Of a stretch of 64,000 bases of DNA, positions 40,131 to 53,294 are shown in pieces. Positions within the stretch are counted from its first letter, which is position 1. The number at the start of each line of letters is the position of its first letter. The position numbers were made by a program, and so were the translations under genes. This stretch comes from Heterostelium multicystogenum (lineage: Eukaryota > Evosea > Eumycetozoa > Acytosteliales > Acytosteliaceae), in assembly GCA_003667245.1 (NCBI GenBank), contig RCNN01000055.1, positions 1 to 64,000 on the forward strand, read 5' to 3'. A model generated the notes under the pieces. It was not told the DNA's origin and made no database searches. It worked only from the letters and a program-made list of their open reading frames with translations.

Positions 40131-43100
40131 TTCAGAATAATGTATATATTGTAATAAACAATAATATGTATAACTTATAAATAATAACAATTAAAATGAT
40201 TTGATTTGATTTGATTTGTTTTGTTTTGTTTTACTTTGTTTTGTTGATTCTGTTTATTATTATTATTTTTTATTAATGTATTTGTTGTAGGTACTACTAT
40301 TGTGGGAAATGAATAGATTAAACAACTTATAATTCTAATCTATTCTATTCTATTCTATATTGTTTTAGATAGAGGTTTGTTGAATTGGTTTGATTAATTT
40401 GTTTAATGAGTTTTTGGTTTTTATAAATAAATAAAAATAGTTTTTATCTTAAATTAATTTACAACTACAAACACACACAACCAAACTAACAAACAAACAC
40501 AACACACAAAATCCAATGCCAATTCAATTGAAAAAAAGTGAATTGTTTAATTGTTGATGTTGTTGTTATTTGTTATTCGTTTTGAATAGATAATGATGAT
40601 GTTGTTTATGATTTTGATGTTGATACAAATAAATAATATATAGCCAATAATTTATTTACTTTTGGTAAGATATCTTTTATAACTATATTATTTAATTTTC
40701 AAAGTAGGAAACTAAATAAAGATAAATGTACCAAAAAGTCTAAAGTTAATGTATAATGTATAATGTATACAGTGAAATGTAATTTTTATTATTACTAATG
40801 ATAAATGAAAGGTAACATAAACATTGAATAAAAAAAAATATGTTTAGATTATTTTATAATATATACAATCGAAGAAGAAGCGATTAATAATATTTATATA
40901 TTTATTTGATTTTAATTATATGATAGTCTGACTGATTAAATGATTGATTGATTGATATTTATTGGGTTTATAATATTACTTTCTTGATTCAAGAATATAG
41001 ATATTTAGAGTGTTGTTTAATAATTTATCTATTATTTGAGGTATAAAAATGTATGTATCTATACTTATATATTCATCTATATCTATATAAATATATTTCT
41101 TTTGTATGTATGTATGTATGTATATGTGAATGAATGATTAATTGTTTTTTAATGAAAAGATGATTATATATTATAAATATGATAATAATACTTTTATCAA
41201 ACTTATTATTAACTATCGAATTGATTGATGTTGTGTTGTATGATTAATGTTAATTTGTAGAATGGCTAGTATGTGGTTGATTGTAGATTTACAACAAGAG
41301 GAGAAAGGTTAAAACTAGCAAAATATACAACAATAATTAAGCAGATATATATATATATAAATAAAATAAATAAATAAAAATGAATAATAAATAGTTGGAT
41401 TGTCTCTTTTAAATGTTGAAATAATAATAACAACAAATAATATCTGTCACAAATGCTATGTACTTATGTTTACAATTGCGATTGATTGATTTGACGGATA
41501 TTACTTATTAAAGTAAGAGAGTGAAATGGAAGAATAGAAGGGAAGGATTAGGAACGGGAGGAAAGGAAAGGATATGGAAAGTATCAAAACAGAAGTAGTA
41601 GAATTAAACTAAATAATCAAATCATAAGTTTGAGGAAACAAAAGTAGCATATCTTAATCAAACCAAGCACTACTATATAATATAAATTGACATTATATTT
41701 ATTTTGGTTTGACATCTGATGAATGTTTTTGTGTTTGTTATTGTTGTTGTTGCTCTTGTTATTGTTGTATTGTTTAGTTGTTTTGTTTTGATTTGATTTG
41801 GTTTGGTGTGGGATGGTGATGGGAATCATCTGATACTGTTTGCCAGGATAAAGAAGCGAAGGAATCAAAAAGAGAAATTGAATTTACTAATATATTAATT
41901 ATATTAAATTATAGTATAGTTAAAGTATACTATAGTATAGGTATTAGTATACTCTAGGCACTGTACTATCTCAAATTAATACCTGAATGTTGTTTTTTGA
42001 TATCTAGAAGTGAGTGTGTGGTTATGTATATTTGTTTTTTCTTATCTGTATCTATTGTTGATTGATTGATTGATTGACTGATAATTGTGTTGATTGACAT
42101 CTATACATAGATTGCCCTGCTGTCATACTCTAATAGACTTGTTTTGTTAATGCTACTACTATATCAACTATTGTCTTAAGTAATTCAATATCCTAATGTT
42201 TTATTGTTTAATTGAATTAAAAGAATGACATCTGTACAAACTCAAATTTCTCTAATCCATGATATACAACTACAATTGATCAAATATGATATGTTGTTGA
42301 TATTTGTTGTAACATTCTTTATATGTTATGTTCATATAATATGAATGCATGAATGTATGTATGGTTGTTATTGGTATTAGATTCATTCAATGGTGGGCGA
42401 GCATTAATGTATACTCAATGTGCTCAATTTTTGAACATCAACTGGCAGTTCCGATCTGATCTTTGTAGAATGTTATTATAAAGTGTACAATACACTTATT
42501 ATTCATTTTGTTGAAGCTATAAAGTGTACAAAAGAAAACAAAACAAAAAAGAGAATGGGACAGTTCCGAAGGTTCTTGTTCTGAAAGAGGTCAATAAAAG
42601 ACACAGGCTAACGACGACCCAAATATTTGAAATTTATATATTTTTGTTTTTTGTTTTCATGTATTTATATCAATATTAGTCAGAGATATTCTTACAATTT
42701 GTATATTTATTTTTTAATGAAAACGCTAACTCAGAGAGTAAGTGTAATCAATACTTTGTTGATCTAATGTATTTATATACTTATAACTCCTCTACAGATT
42801 AAAAAATATTTAACTCAAAATTTCTGATATTGACTTGAACTCAAAAGAGTTTAAAAAGAAATAACAATGGTAAATCAAGTTTAGTTAATATTATCATAAA
42901 TGACTTAAAACTGGAAGATGTAAAGCAAGCGAAAATAAACAGAGCAATATTTTATTTTATAGAATCAAAGATACCTGCTAAAATTTATATAAGCAATACT
43001 ATCCACTTGTAAGTGTACTACAAATCTCATTTATTTTAGTATTAAATCTAACATAATTTATTTACAGAATAAGAAAGTCAGCTCAATAACTAGCACCGAC

Positions 43101-43442
43101 AATAATAATAATAATAGTAATAATAATAATAATTTAATCATATATATTAATGTTTTTACATACATAGATGCAAATAATCATGTTAATATTATTTCAGCAC
43201 GCATAACAGGTATCTACCAAACACTTATTTTTAATACGATTCTGATAAACCGCAATTAGAACAAAAAGATCAACAAATATTTATTATCTAAAAGCTCAAC
43301 AATTATAATAAAAATCAACAAACACAATTTAAATGTATATTTCCTAATTAAATCATACAAACCATGACAATTTGGAATTATGGTTTTTTCCACAATTGAT
43401 ATTATGTTATAAATTAATTTTATTTAGTTGTAAAAACAGGAT
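40131..43442. other. 3.3 kb gene-free AT-rich stretch
   Basis: No supported gene; short frames such as 41617-41868 are low-complexity. Repeats include GATT/ATTG tracts (about 40940, 42055-42080) and TATG tetranucleotides (41106-41122). TATAAAGTGTACAA occurs twice (about 42478 and 42519), the first forming an AAGTGTA/TACACTT hairpin. A less AT-rich patch lies at 42400-42610. Confidence 0.5.
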
Positions 43443-45181
43443 TTATAATAATACAAATATGACTAAAATTACAAATGTAAACATCGATGATTGCAATTGG
43501 AATCCACTTGAGATGGTTGAGTCGTCACCTGGCTCCTGACCTTCGGTTGTAGCCTGTGAGGTGGTAATAGTTGGATTTGGCTTGCCAGTTGTTGTAGATG
43601 TCGAGGATGTAGTTGTTGAGGTTGTGGTTGGATTGCTGGAGGTAGAGGTGGTTGAGGTTGTGGTTGGATTGCTTGATGTCGATGAAGTTGTTGGATTGCT
43701 GGAGGTAGTAGTAGTTGAGGTAGTTGCTGGATTTCCGGAAGTAGTTGAAGTTGAATCACCATAACCACCAGTATGTTCGAAATTTACAAGTCCTGCTAAA
43801 GCTCCTGTAAATGCTGCGTTGTAGTCGATGGCTGGTTCGTTTTGAACATAGTTGTCACGTGAATCGGAAAAAGATGGATTTTGTAGTGATGGACCTCCCA
43901 CCAATGCTCCTAGAAGAGTATAGGTTGTGGCTACTGGATAGTCCATTGTTTGTTGGTTATTGTTGTTAGGATTTGGAAGTGGATTATGGGCAGCACGGTG
44001 GTGTGGAAACTTTGGATAGTTGGTACCGTATCCAATGACGTAGGATTGGGAGTTGGTTGCACACTTTCCGAGTACACAGTTTACCTGTTCGGTAGCCCAT
44101 TTAATGGAATTGGTGGTGTTTAAGACGGTTGCTAAGAATGCTCCACCCATTGCATAACGGTTGTTACCCCATTGCCAACCATCGGCACTGGACACAACTC
44201 CATTGGAATATTTAGCTTGGTTTGACCATGTAGTGAAAATTTGGTTGGCAAGGGTTTGAAGGCTGCTGGAATATTGTGAAAGATTCGAATCCGACGACAA
44301 TGACTTGAAAAGCCAACATTGCGGAGGCAGAGTATTTCGAGTCCCAGCTGATTACAGTGCTCCAGATATCACTGAATGAACGTGATTGAAGCTTTTGGAG
44401 ATTGCTAGTCAAGTCTGAGAAATAAGTGGTACCAGTTGCTCTGTTGGTAGCCAAGTACATGAAAATAGAGGCCCAAATTGCTTCATCTTCGTAACCGGAT
44501 GATGGATAACCTTGAGCAGTGTCTGGAACTACCATGTTTCCAGCTGGACAGGTTTTAGCGAGAGTGTACAATGACTTGGCCTTGGTGAGGAGTTGTGCGG
44601 AATAAGTTGGGTCGGATTTGGAGAAAGCCATGGAAGCAACTGCCAATGCGGCGGCAGATTGCATAGCAACATCGGTACATGGCTTTGTGTTGTCGACAGT
44701 GAAAATCTGACGTTGGTAAGTTACATCTGATGGACGGTTCCAGTTGCTGTGAGAATTCATCACGTCAACTTGAGTCACTAGCTTGTTGGTATCATAGTGG
44801 GCATTCATAATCCAATCGGTTCCCCATTTCAAAACGGAAAGATATTCATTTTGCAAATGGCATTTATCGACGATATTGCTCTCAAACTGGACATAGGACC
44901 AGCCAAGAGTTGTCAATACGTAGGAAAGTGGGAAAGGTAAACTTGATATAGTCTCCAGCATCGAAATAACCACCGGACAGGTCAATACCAAGTGATTGTC
45001 CATCATTGAGAACGGAGTCTCCACGCCAGGGGACATCGTTATCTGGAAGCTTTCCGGCTCTTTGTGCCTTGTAGAACATCAAAGATGAATACAATGGAAC
45101 ACAATAATCGACACCATTTTGGGCAAAACTTAATGATACAAATACAAATAATAATACAATTGATAATAATATAATTTTCAT
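43443..45181 (-). CDS. Secreted GH9 cellulase (endoglucanase) with Ser/Thr stalk and GPI-like tail
   Basis: Glycoside hydrolase family 9 beta-1,4-glucanase; dictyostelids use such enzymes on their cellulose stalk and spore walls, for example at germination. A signal peptide (about 20 residues) is followed by the inverting catalytic domain. GGYFDAGDYIKF carries the catalytic-base Asp motif, FPHHRAAH is GH9 signature 1, and NEPAIDYNAAFTGAL carries the catalytic acid Glu. A ~70-residue Ser/Thr/Asn/Pro linker follows (about 43745-43560). The C-terminus is a hydrophobic stretch ending at the stop without a basic tail, which resembles a GPI-attachment signal. Two one-base shifts (near 44930 and 44300) split the frame, with conserved sequence continuing on each side. 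Confidence 0.88.
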
Positions 45182-47829
45182 TGTTTTGATTTCTATTCGG
45201 TAATAATACAGTTAATATAAATACAAAAGTTAATAATTATTTAGAAATACAAATAGAAATACAAGTATATATATATAAATATTTATTATATATTATATAT
45301 ATTTATAGGATTATCTTTAAATTTAAATCTTAAGATATGGAAAGTAATTGATTTGGAATGGATAGCTTTTATAGTGATTTGTAAATCCAGAAATACACCA
45401 ATATTTCTGAGAAGGGTGATGCGGCAATCCTGTTGGATAAAATGGATTTCAGTTTAAAGGAATGAACAAAAGTGGTTTGGGTATACTTTGGTTTGAAAGA
45501 TTAAAGTAGTAGTTGCTAAAATTGTCTTGTAGGTAGATCGATTGAAACCAACACCATTACACTGTCACTACAAATATACCTTTTATATATAATTTATTAT
45601 TAGGTACTCAATGGAGACCAACCAACTTACTAACGAACTACCAACCAAATAATAGCAAATTCAATATATCAGAGATATAGAACAACACTACCAAGTGGGT
45701 AGGTATGTGGGTATGAATTGGTAAGTGCAGATTGAATGATTCAGTTTGAAACAAAACTAAATTAAACAGCTGAGCTTAGTTTGGATTCCATTTATTATAA
45801 CGACTGGAAGAATTTAATTACCTTGTGTGGCTCTTTTGGTAGATACAACATGATATGATACAACATGATTTTAAATATGATGGTGTGGATTTGATTTTGT
45901 GGATTCAATGAAATCACTTTATTTAAGTAGTACTATTTATTGAATGTAATCATAATAAGAAGAAACGACTGGTATTTGAATTATATTATTATTATTATGA
46001 TTAGAGACATATGTTAGATGGATCTCAATAGCTCACTCACAATAAATTCACTTATAACTCACTCCAACTATCCACTGAGTGGGAGTGTTGTTGAGTGAGG
46101 GAATGAAAGGATGGGAGGGAAGTGGGGAGATGTTTATTGTTTCGAAACTCATAACAGCTCTATACACAATCAAAAGGGTTTATTATATTAGGTTATTAAT
46201 TTCCAATTTTATTAATAATTAATTGTTGTTTGATGATGGCGAACACTACCCAAACTACACCATTACTACATATATATTCGACAGGTATGATTTACAAAAT
46301 ATTAATTGAATGACACTTGATTAAGACAAAATTAAATCATAATTAAACAGTTATTGTAACACAAGGCAGCTGAGAAGCAGATAAACACCAATCACCATTG
46401 CATCATTTAGTGTTTCAGACCGACTGACTGACTGACTGAACATATCGACCATACAGTCATACCGACCTAATTACTCAACAACAATAACAACAATAACAAA
46501 CAACCAATCAATTTATTATTATTAATTTTTTAATTTTAATTTTATTTATTTTATCGACCACATCTTCATCAGTATTAAATACTTTTTGCTTAGTAGTTGT
46601 TAACAAGAAAGTGAGATTGGATTATTCAACTCAACAAAAACAACAACAACACCTTACCTTAGACTCATACCCATACAATACAATAAAATACAATACAAAT
46701 AATAGTCGTTATCCAATCCATCAATAACGTCTTCCTTTCTTCCTTCCTTTTCAAAAATAATAATACCATCAATATTTGATGTAAAGAAAAGTAACCGACA
46801 CACGACGATGAAAAGTAATATTAATAGTAATAGTGTGTGTGTTGTGTTTTTGTGTGTGTTGTGGTGTTAATATTGGCACTAACACTTAAATTTTTGATCT
46901 TAAAAATAAAATGGTTTTTGTGCACCAAAACTGTTGGGGTTGTGTAATTGTTGTTGACAATAACAATAATTGGTTTGATTTGTGTTATGTTGTGCTGTGT
47001 TCTAAAGTTAGGATATAAATGAAACAATACTATTACTTGTTATATATCTAAATTACTAGTTCTACAAAGATGATAATCTATTATTAAAACATGATGATCA
47101 AGGTTATAAATAGTTTCAAATAGTCAAACCTGATTGTAGTTCTATTTATACTTAATATCTATCTATCTATTTGTGATTAAGGTAAATCAGGCTAATCTAA
47201 GTTGCGAGATATTATATTAAAATAGGATCAATCAACAAACGATATGAATGTGAATGAGTAGAGTTGGTGAACCCATGTTATTGTTTAAAGTTCTTGTAAA
47301 GAATCAACTAACTATCAAAGTTCAATGTTGATCACCTTGCTAGCCAAATGGGATGAATGGATAGATTTATCATATATATGATTGATTCAATGTTGAAGGT
47401 AGATGAATTGTTAAAACAATAAAAATATGTATACATACATGATTGTTGTTTATCTATTTAAATTAACTTTGATAAAATGAAGGTAAATAAGGTAAATCAA
47501 TCAAACTACAAATATGACAACCAAACTAACAAAACAGTTAGTTTTTACTGATTGGAATGTCTTATTTTCAAACAAAACCCATTTAAAGATTAAATGGGTC
47601 GTTTTACTCTTAATAACATAAATATCTTCATGAATTCCACTATAAGATCTTTTTATTTTACACAATTATATCATCATGATGAGTGGTTTGAATGTTTTTT
47701 TTGATCATGAAACACACACAAAATTTGATTGATATTGTCATTATTATTTTAATTTCTTTTAAAGATGATAATGTAATATTGGAATGTCGGATAAATGGAG
47801 ACAATAATAAACCATGGGACAAGCTTATT
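45182..47829. other. 2.6 kb intergenic stretch, no gene seen
   Basis: AT-rich with TTTAA/ATATAT runs near the cellulase start, a GTGT-rich tract (46830-46870) and several GATTG-type short repeats. The only frame over 60 codons (46821-47027, minus) is made of Thr/His/Asn low complexity and is not credible. Confidence 0.5.
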
Positions 47830-47965
47830 AAGTACTATGAATTACCTTTGCTCTAAAGTGATCACATAGTGTGAGGTTCTTTGATTCAAGGAGAGAAAAA
47901 CTCCCTCCAGAGAATGGTCTACGCAGCAGCAAGGCTACAAAGTCCAAACTTCGCAATCACTTTGA
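47830..47965 (-). ncRNA. Candidate non-coding RNA B with DUSE-like upstream box
   Basis: A GC-richer patch without a reading frame. On the minus strand TCCCATAA (48028-48021) matches the Dictyostelium upstream sequence element (A/T)CCCATAA found before snRNA, snoRNA and Class I RNA genes. A CTTTTGTATTTT TATA-like element (about 47986-47975) follows, then the candidate RNA with a GGAG/CTCC hairpin near 47895-47912. Four blocks are shared in order with 31378-31465. I could not match it to U1-U6, U3, SRP or RNase P by eye. Confidence 0.33.
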
Positions 47966-48074
47966 ATTTGGTCAAAATACAAAAGAAATTTTTCATATTT
48001 TTTCGTTTTTTCATTGATTATTATGGGAACAAATAAATATATCTATAAACAAGGATTTTGTTTATTTGTTTTGG

Positions 48075-49059
48075 TTAGTTTTTCAAAATATCTGGATTTC
48101 TCTTTCCAAAATGTGTCGGATATAATATCGATGTGCTCGGTGACCAAAACGCTTCTTTTGCTTGATGAACAGGCTGATTGGTTCGGGTGTCGATGCGCTC
48201 CTCTGCTACCATCTTCCGGTAGATGACGCTACCCTTGCGGTACATCTGCGCCAGATTGTTGTAGTTGATGCCAAATCTTGTAAAGAGAATTTCATTCTTT
48301 GTTCGGCGAGGGTGCCTCGCAGATCCATTTCTGCCTCGGCTGGCGTTCTTCCGCCTGGAAGAACCAATGCCCAGTATGCTGTATTATATAAATTATGATG
48401 TGAGTGTCTGCTTGTCTCCAACTCAGGTAATCTCGTAGATTCTGATCGGATGGATAACAAACGGCACGGCTGTCGAAAGTAGGTGGATATTTCAAATCGA
48501 CTTGCTCGCCGAAATACTCTTTCCAACGGTATACGAACTGACTTGAGAAATAGCTGACAATCGAAGAAGTTATCTTACTTTCTCTTCTTTCAAACAGCGT
48601 ACATTGCTTTTTCAATACAAAACTTTAAAGATTGTTTGTTTGTTTTCCATGAATATAATAATATAATAAAAATGATAAGAAAGAATCAAAAATGTTAATC
48701 ACTCAATTGAGCTGAGTTGTACTGGTACTGTATATGGATGGATTATTGCCATCATCATCATCCTATTATGAGCATTCCATCCAATGCAACAACAGTTGAG
48801 CAGATTCAATTCGATTATATACCTATATTCATCACTTTCACCAATGCAATAACAATATCGGTAAAACTCTTTACACACTTCGAGGGCACAACGATTCAAT
48901 TAGATTGAGACCTCGGTCATCGTTTGGCTTAGCATAGTCGTGTTTCTGTGTGAATTTGTGGAAGCCTCTACCGTCCACTCTGACCACGATCCAAACATTC
49001 GGAAGCAGGTTGTCGGGCTGCTCAAATGCCTTTACATATTCATATTTACTATTTGCCAT
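48075..49059 (-). CDS. thg1: tRNA-His guanylyltransferase (THG1)
   Basis: Adds the G-1 nucleotide to the 5' end of tRNA-His by 3'-5' polymerisation. Exon 1 (49059-48823) begins MANSKYEYVK and has the metal-binding RVDGRGFHKFT motif. It ends at GESDEY, the second catalytic acidic motif. A 200-nt intron (48822-48623) is followed by SFVLKK and SKITSSIVSYFSS. After that come the ADTH segment with NNLYNT and, towards the end, GINYNNLAQMYRKGS. Frame shifts near 48900 and 48390-48410 and another around 48290 interrupt the frame. The stop at 48075-48077 ends a plausible tail (HFGKRNPDILKN). All family motifs are present in order. Confidence 0.88.
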
Positions 49060-49555
49060 ATTATAATAATCAGATCAAACTCTGTGTGTTTTGTATCTAT
49101 TTGATGCTTAAGGAGACTTTTGACATGTAAAAAAAAAATTAAAAAAAAAGATGTGTGCCACAGCATTTCTGATCATTTGTATTCTTCGTTTTTTCACACC
49201 CTATTATTGATCACAGTAATACCTTATCAATTCATAGAAATAGATTATCAGTATCCTATTATAGCAATAAAATGATGGTAACAGATGTTTATACAATATT
49301 TATAGAACTTCATCAACTTCTACATCCAGAGGTAGGTTTATCTTTATCTTTTTCCCATCATCTATTTCGTAGTTGAGTATAGTTCTAGTAGTCTAGTCAT
49401 TCACCCCACATGATCGATCAAGTGCCGAATGGAAGACTATTAATGATAGATGAATGGGTGCATCAATTCGTTTAAACGAATCATCATGAATACTAATCAT
49501 CATTCTATCTCTATGAATATTATGATCAACTCATCTTGATAATGATATAATACAG
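49060..49555. promoter_or_regulatory. Divergent spacer, possible first exon of the next gene
   Basis: Lies between THG1 (minus) and the gene at 49556 (plus). An open segment after the ATG pair at 49272-49277 runs to a possible GTAGGT donor near 49331, but its phase does not fit the acceptor at 49555, so I do not include it in the next gene. The TTTAAACG element occurs at about 49470. Confidence 0.35.
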
Positions 49556-50654
49556 TTGCATTGAATAACAACAATAATAGCAATAATAATGGATTGAATA
49601 GATATAATAATACACCATTGGTTGGACCATCGGCAGTAGCAGCATCAGCATCGATTTTAAATAGCAATTACTCGACTTTGAATCAAAAGCAATTTCAAAA
49701 GATTAAGGAGAAACGTGATGCTCAAGCAAAATTGTTGAAGGAAGAGGCGGGGAGAGAAAGTTCACAGAGGCCAACAAGGTCTCTATCGACCCATTGAGCT
49801 TCGAAGAAGCCCTCCAAAATTTGAAGGACAAGCTGCAAAAGTAACAAGGTTGTCTATGCAGCACATTTGGCCACACTCTTCAAGAAGGTACAAACCTTGG
49901 AGCAGTTGGAAGAGGCCATCCTCTTTTACAAGTCGATTCGTAATGACCAACCATCATACTTTAACAGCGCACACATCTCCAGATCTACTACGCCAATCGA
50001 CCGTGTCAGCCAATGGCAAATCTGGTCTGAAGTTTTGATCAACACCCACACCTTCCAGATTTTCCCATCACAGACCATCATCGCCAGACTATCTACCAGC
50101 TCTTGCGTGCCGATCAACTCGATGCCGCCGTCAAGTTGATGAAGGTACACCTCCAGCGTCAGACAATGTCGAATCTCTTCATGTCCACCGTTGCCAAGGG
50201 TTTGAAGAACTCTGGACACGTCGCTTCCGTCGTCCCATTCTTGTCCGAGTTGAAGAAAGCCGTAGAGGAGCCAATCAACATTGGAGAATATCTTTTAAAG
50301 ACTGTATTGCGTGATTCCATCATCAACAACACTGTCCAATCCACATTGGAGACACTTGACAGCTATGTATTTCTACCTTTGGACAAGGTAGGTGTGTCCA
50401 CAGTACACGCTGCCATCATCGCTTCCGGTAACAACCAACACCGTCTCATTCCACAAATCAACCAATCCAAGGTTGCCACACTCGAGGACGCCGCCAAACA
50501 ATTTGGAGCACAATACCAGCTCGCCACCCCAGAGAACCAACAACAACTTCAACAAAATCTTGAGAAATTCTTTAGTCAATCAATACCAGAGACTTTCAAA
50601 CAATCATTTAACCAAGCTGCCACCTCAAAGCCATCACTTGAACAAGATGCCTAA
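49556..50654 (+). CDS. Unrecognised alpha-helical protein with Asn-rich start, frame-broken
   Basis: Reads from a likely splice acceptor (TACAG at 49551-49555) through an Asn-rich start, a Lys/Glu coiled segment (QKIKEKRDAQAKLLKEE) and a long helical body. The body includes LFKKVQTLEQLEEAILFYKS, YQLLRADQLDAAVKLMKVHLQRQT and STVAKGLKNSG. Spacing of these helical pairs resembles PPR/TPR-type solenoids, and a mitochondrial ribosome or RNA-processing role is conceivable, but I do not recognise a family. The C-terminus is Gln/Ser-rich. One-base shifts occur near 49760, 49845 and 50090. The true start is not established. Convergent with the LRR gene. Confidence 0.6.
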
Positions 50655-50801
50655 ACTACATTAATATAACCTCAAAACAAATCCTTTCATATTACTTCTA
50701 ATACAAAACTAAAACTAAAACTAAAACTATTAACTATATCTAAATTAGACTATTCTCTATTGATTGATTACAGATTAATAGTAATCTGCTTGTAAATTGG
50801 T

Positions 50802-52799
50802 TTATTTCTTTAAATCGATTCTAAATGGTTTCAGATGTTTAATTGCTCCATCCATCGTTAATTTAATGTTTCCAGTTAAATTAATGGTTGTTGAAGTTGA
50901 TTCCGGAATTTGTTCCAATGAAATTGTATTTGGTTGACTTGATTCTGTTGTTTTCGGAGTCGATGTTGTTGTTGTTGTTGTTGCTTCGGTTGGTTCAGTT
51001 GTCGACATTTCATTTCGATAGTTTGTATAGGTAGTTTCACCTATGATCTGTATTTTCATATGTTTAGATATTGTTTGAAACACATCTTTAAAGCCTGTTT
51101 TTCCAATTCGGTTATTTGATAGGTTGATGTTTGTGAATGGAGTGGTTTTTCTTTCGAGTAAATGTAAGAGAGTCTTTGAGCATCGATTGTCTATTTGGTT
51201 GGACTGTAGAATGAGTTGTTCGACACAGCTCCTTTGTAATGCAGTTGAGAGATATTCGAATCCTTCATTGCAAACCCTGTTGAATGATATGTCCAGTGAT
51301 TTTAGTGCTGGATGGTTGATAAGCGACTTTGCCAGTCTTTTTGTGCCTGGAATGTCAAGCGAATTGTAGCTGACATCGAGGTTCTGTAGCTGCTGCCCTG
51401 AGGCAGATCTTAAATAGGATCCCAGTGTCTTTGCACTGCTCTCACTGATATTGTTCTTGGAGAGATTGAGCGAATGTAAAGGTCCAAAGTTGACAGTGGT
51501 TCTTGTGTTGAGGGTGATGCGGTTTTCTCGGAGGCTGAGTGATTGGAGTCCTGCATATGGTAGTGTTACAATCATGGAGTATAGCTCATTGTCATCTATT
51601 GAGTTATTTGAAAGATCTAGCTCCACCAATGAGAATGACTGTCTTGCTTCGCCAACAAAATGTAGTAACTTTCGAATCCACATACCAATTTGATTAGCTC
51701 CATTCTTTGAAAGCCGGAGCTTTCGAAGTGCCAATAGTTGTCGTGTTTCAAAGAGGCCGACAAGGATTTCAAGCTCTCCGCTGTCAATGGGCTCAGATAT
51801 GTAAAGACTCTCAAGACTATGGCAATTCGGCAACGAGAATACAAAGAATGAGTGGAGTGGCTGCGCATAGAGACCTACGTTTTTAAGAGTGAGCGATTTC
51901 AGCTGACTTGGTAGTTTCAACTGGTCCTCAGAGTGTGTACTGCTGACATCGATGAAGCTTAGTGGGTATCCTTTGATGACCACACTTTGGAGGTTCTGAC
52001 AACTCCGAAGGGCTTGGCTCATGAAAGTGTAGATGTAACTATTGAATAGGTGCTTGCTCACACCGATCGACTGGTATGCGCCAGCATTTACAAATGCAAT
52101 CGATCGCAAGGAAGAGAAGTCATTCTCCAGCCTATGTACAAAGTTTCCGAAGTATAGGTTTGAGACGAAGTGATATTTAGATCGGTGAAATAAATGGTAA
52201 TTGAGTGTACAAAACTGTCTGAAGTCTTTCTCCAAAGTCTATTTACAGCCCTGAAGCTCCTATGACATTCTTCAACTACCATGCCAATAATATATTTCTG
52301 AATGATAATAGGTAATACTCTTGGGCCGCCGACTGAGTTAATCTCTTGTGTCGAACTTCCACCATCTTTATTACTTGATAAAGACGAACTTAAATCGTAG
52401 TTTCTGTTTTGTTTGATTGTAATCTCCTCTTTAAAGCTAACATTCTTACTACTACTACTACTACTACTACTGCTACTGCTACTACTGTTTCTACTCTTAT
52501 GAGTTGACTTTGTAGGTGAAGATACAATTGGGATGACAATTGTATTCTTTTTAACTTTCTTCAATGGTGGTTGAGCAATTTCATCTTCTTTTGTTTGTGA
52601 TTGTAAAGGGTGTTGTTGCTTATAGTTCTTATTCTGTTTTTTGAGCAAACAAAGATGAAGATGTATTACTACTACTATTAGTAGAATTAGTAGATGTTGT
52701 TGTTGTTGTCGTTGTTGTCGTTGATGTTGGATCACTTATGTTATTATTATTATTATTATTATTATTTGGTTTTCTATTAATATTATAGTTCTTATTCAT
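50802..52799 (-). CDS. F-box-like leucine-rich repeat protein (RNI type)
   Basis: The start at 52797-52799 leads into Asn, Thr and Ser homopolymers and a basic linker (QPPLKKVKK). An F-box-like segment follows at about 52330-52230 (LPIIIQKYIIGMVVEECHRSFRAVNRLWRK). Then come about ten leucine-rich repeats (52000-51060) with LxxLDLSNNSI, LQSLSLRENRI and LNLSKNNIS units of the ribonuclease-inhibitor type. A Thr-rich tail and a short LTGNIKLTMDG end complete it. Such proteins usually pick substrates for SCF ubiquitin ligases; dictyostelids have many. Frame shifts near 52640 and 52225. The 477-residue LRR part is uninterrupted. Confidence 0.75.
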
Positions 52800-53294
52800 A
52801 GTTATAATAATCAAACAAAGTTAGTTATATCATTTTTCACATCCAATGTAGATGATTTGTGGTTGATGCATGTTAATTCTGTCTATTATATGATGCTGCA
52901 AACAAGGAAGTAACGTTATTAAGATGCATTAAGTGACATTAATGTTTGTTAATTTTATTAGTGTGGGGTGGGGTTGTTGTTCAACAAAAAAACTTAAATT
53001 CATGGAGACCAACACATTCCAAAAAGTGAAAAAATTATTATGTCATTGCTTTTCGTAGAGTTAGTGAGAGCGCTCTGTTCTCTTCTTCTGTCAGCAACAA
53101 TAACATTGAGATTTTTAGTTTGTTTTTTAATGTTTTTTTTTTTAATATTATTGTGTGTGTCAAACAATTAGCAGAGAGGGTATTCATATTTTTTATTTTT
53201 TCATAAAATAGTCGAATTTATTAGTTGTATTGTATCATAATAGATAGATAGATTTAATATATTACATATACATAGATAGATACAGAGAGCAAAG
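52800..53294. promoter_or_regulatory. Divergent promoter region, LRR gene and acyl carrier protein gene
   Basis: About 0.5 kb AT-rich spacer between divergent genes with T runs (53126-53145) and a GATAGATA tract just before the ACP start. No gene seen. Confidence 0.5.

Noticed and set aside
46821..47027. 68-codon minus-strand frame
   Set aside because: Thr/His/Asn low complexity from GTGT and AAT runs; chance opening.
49272..49331. First exon of the helical protein gene
   Set aside because: The phase does not match the acceptor at 49555 and the next codons would hit a stop; left unassigned.
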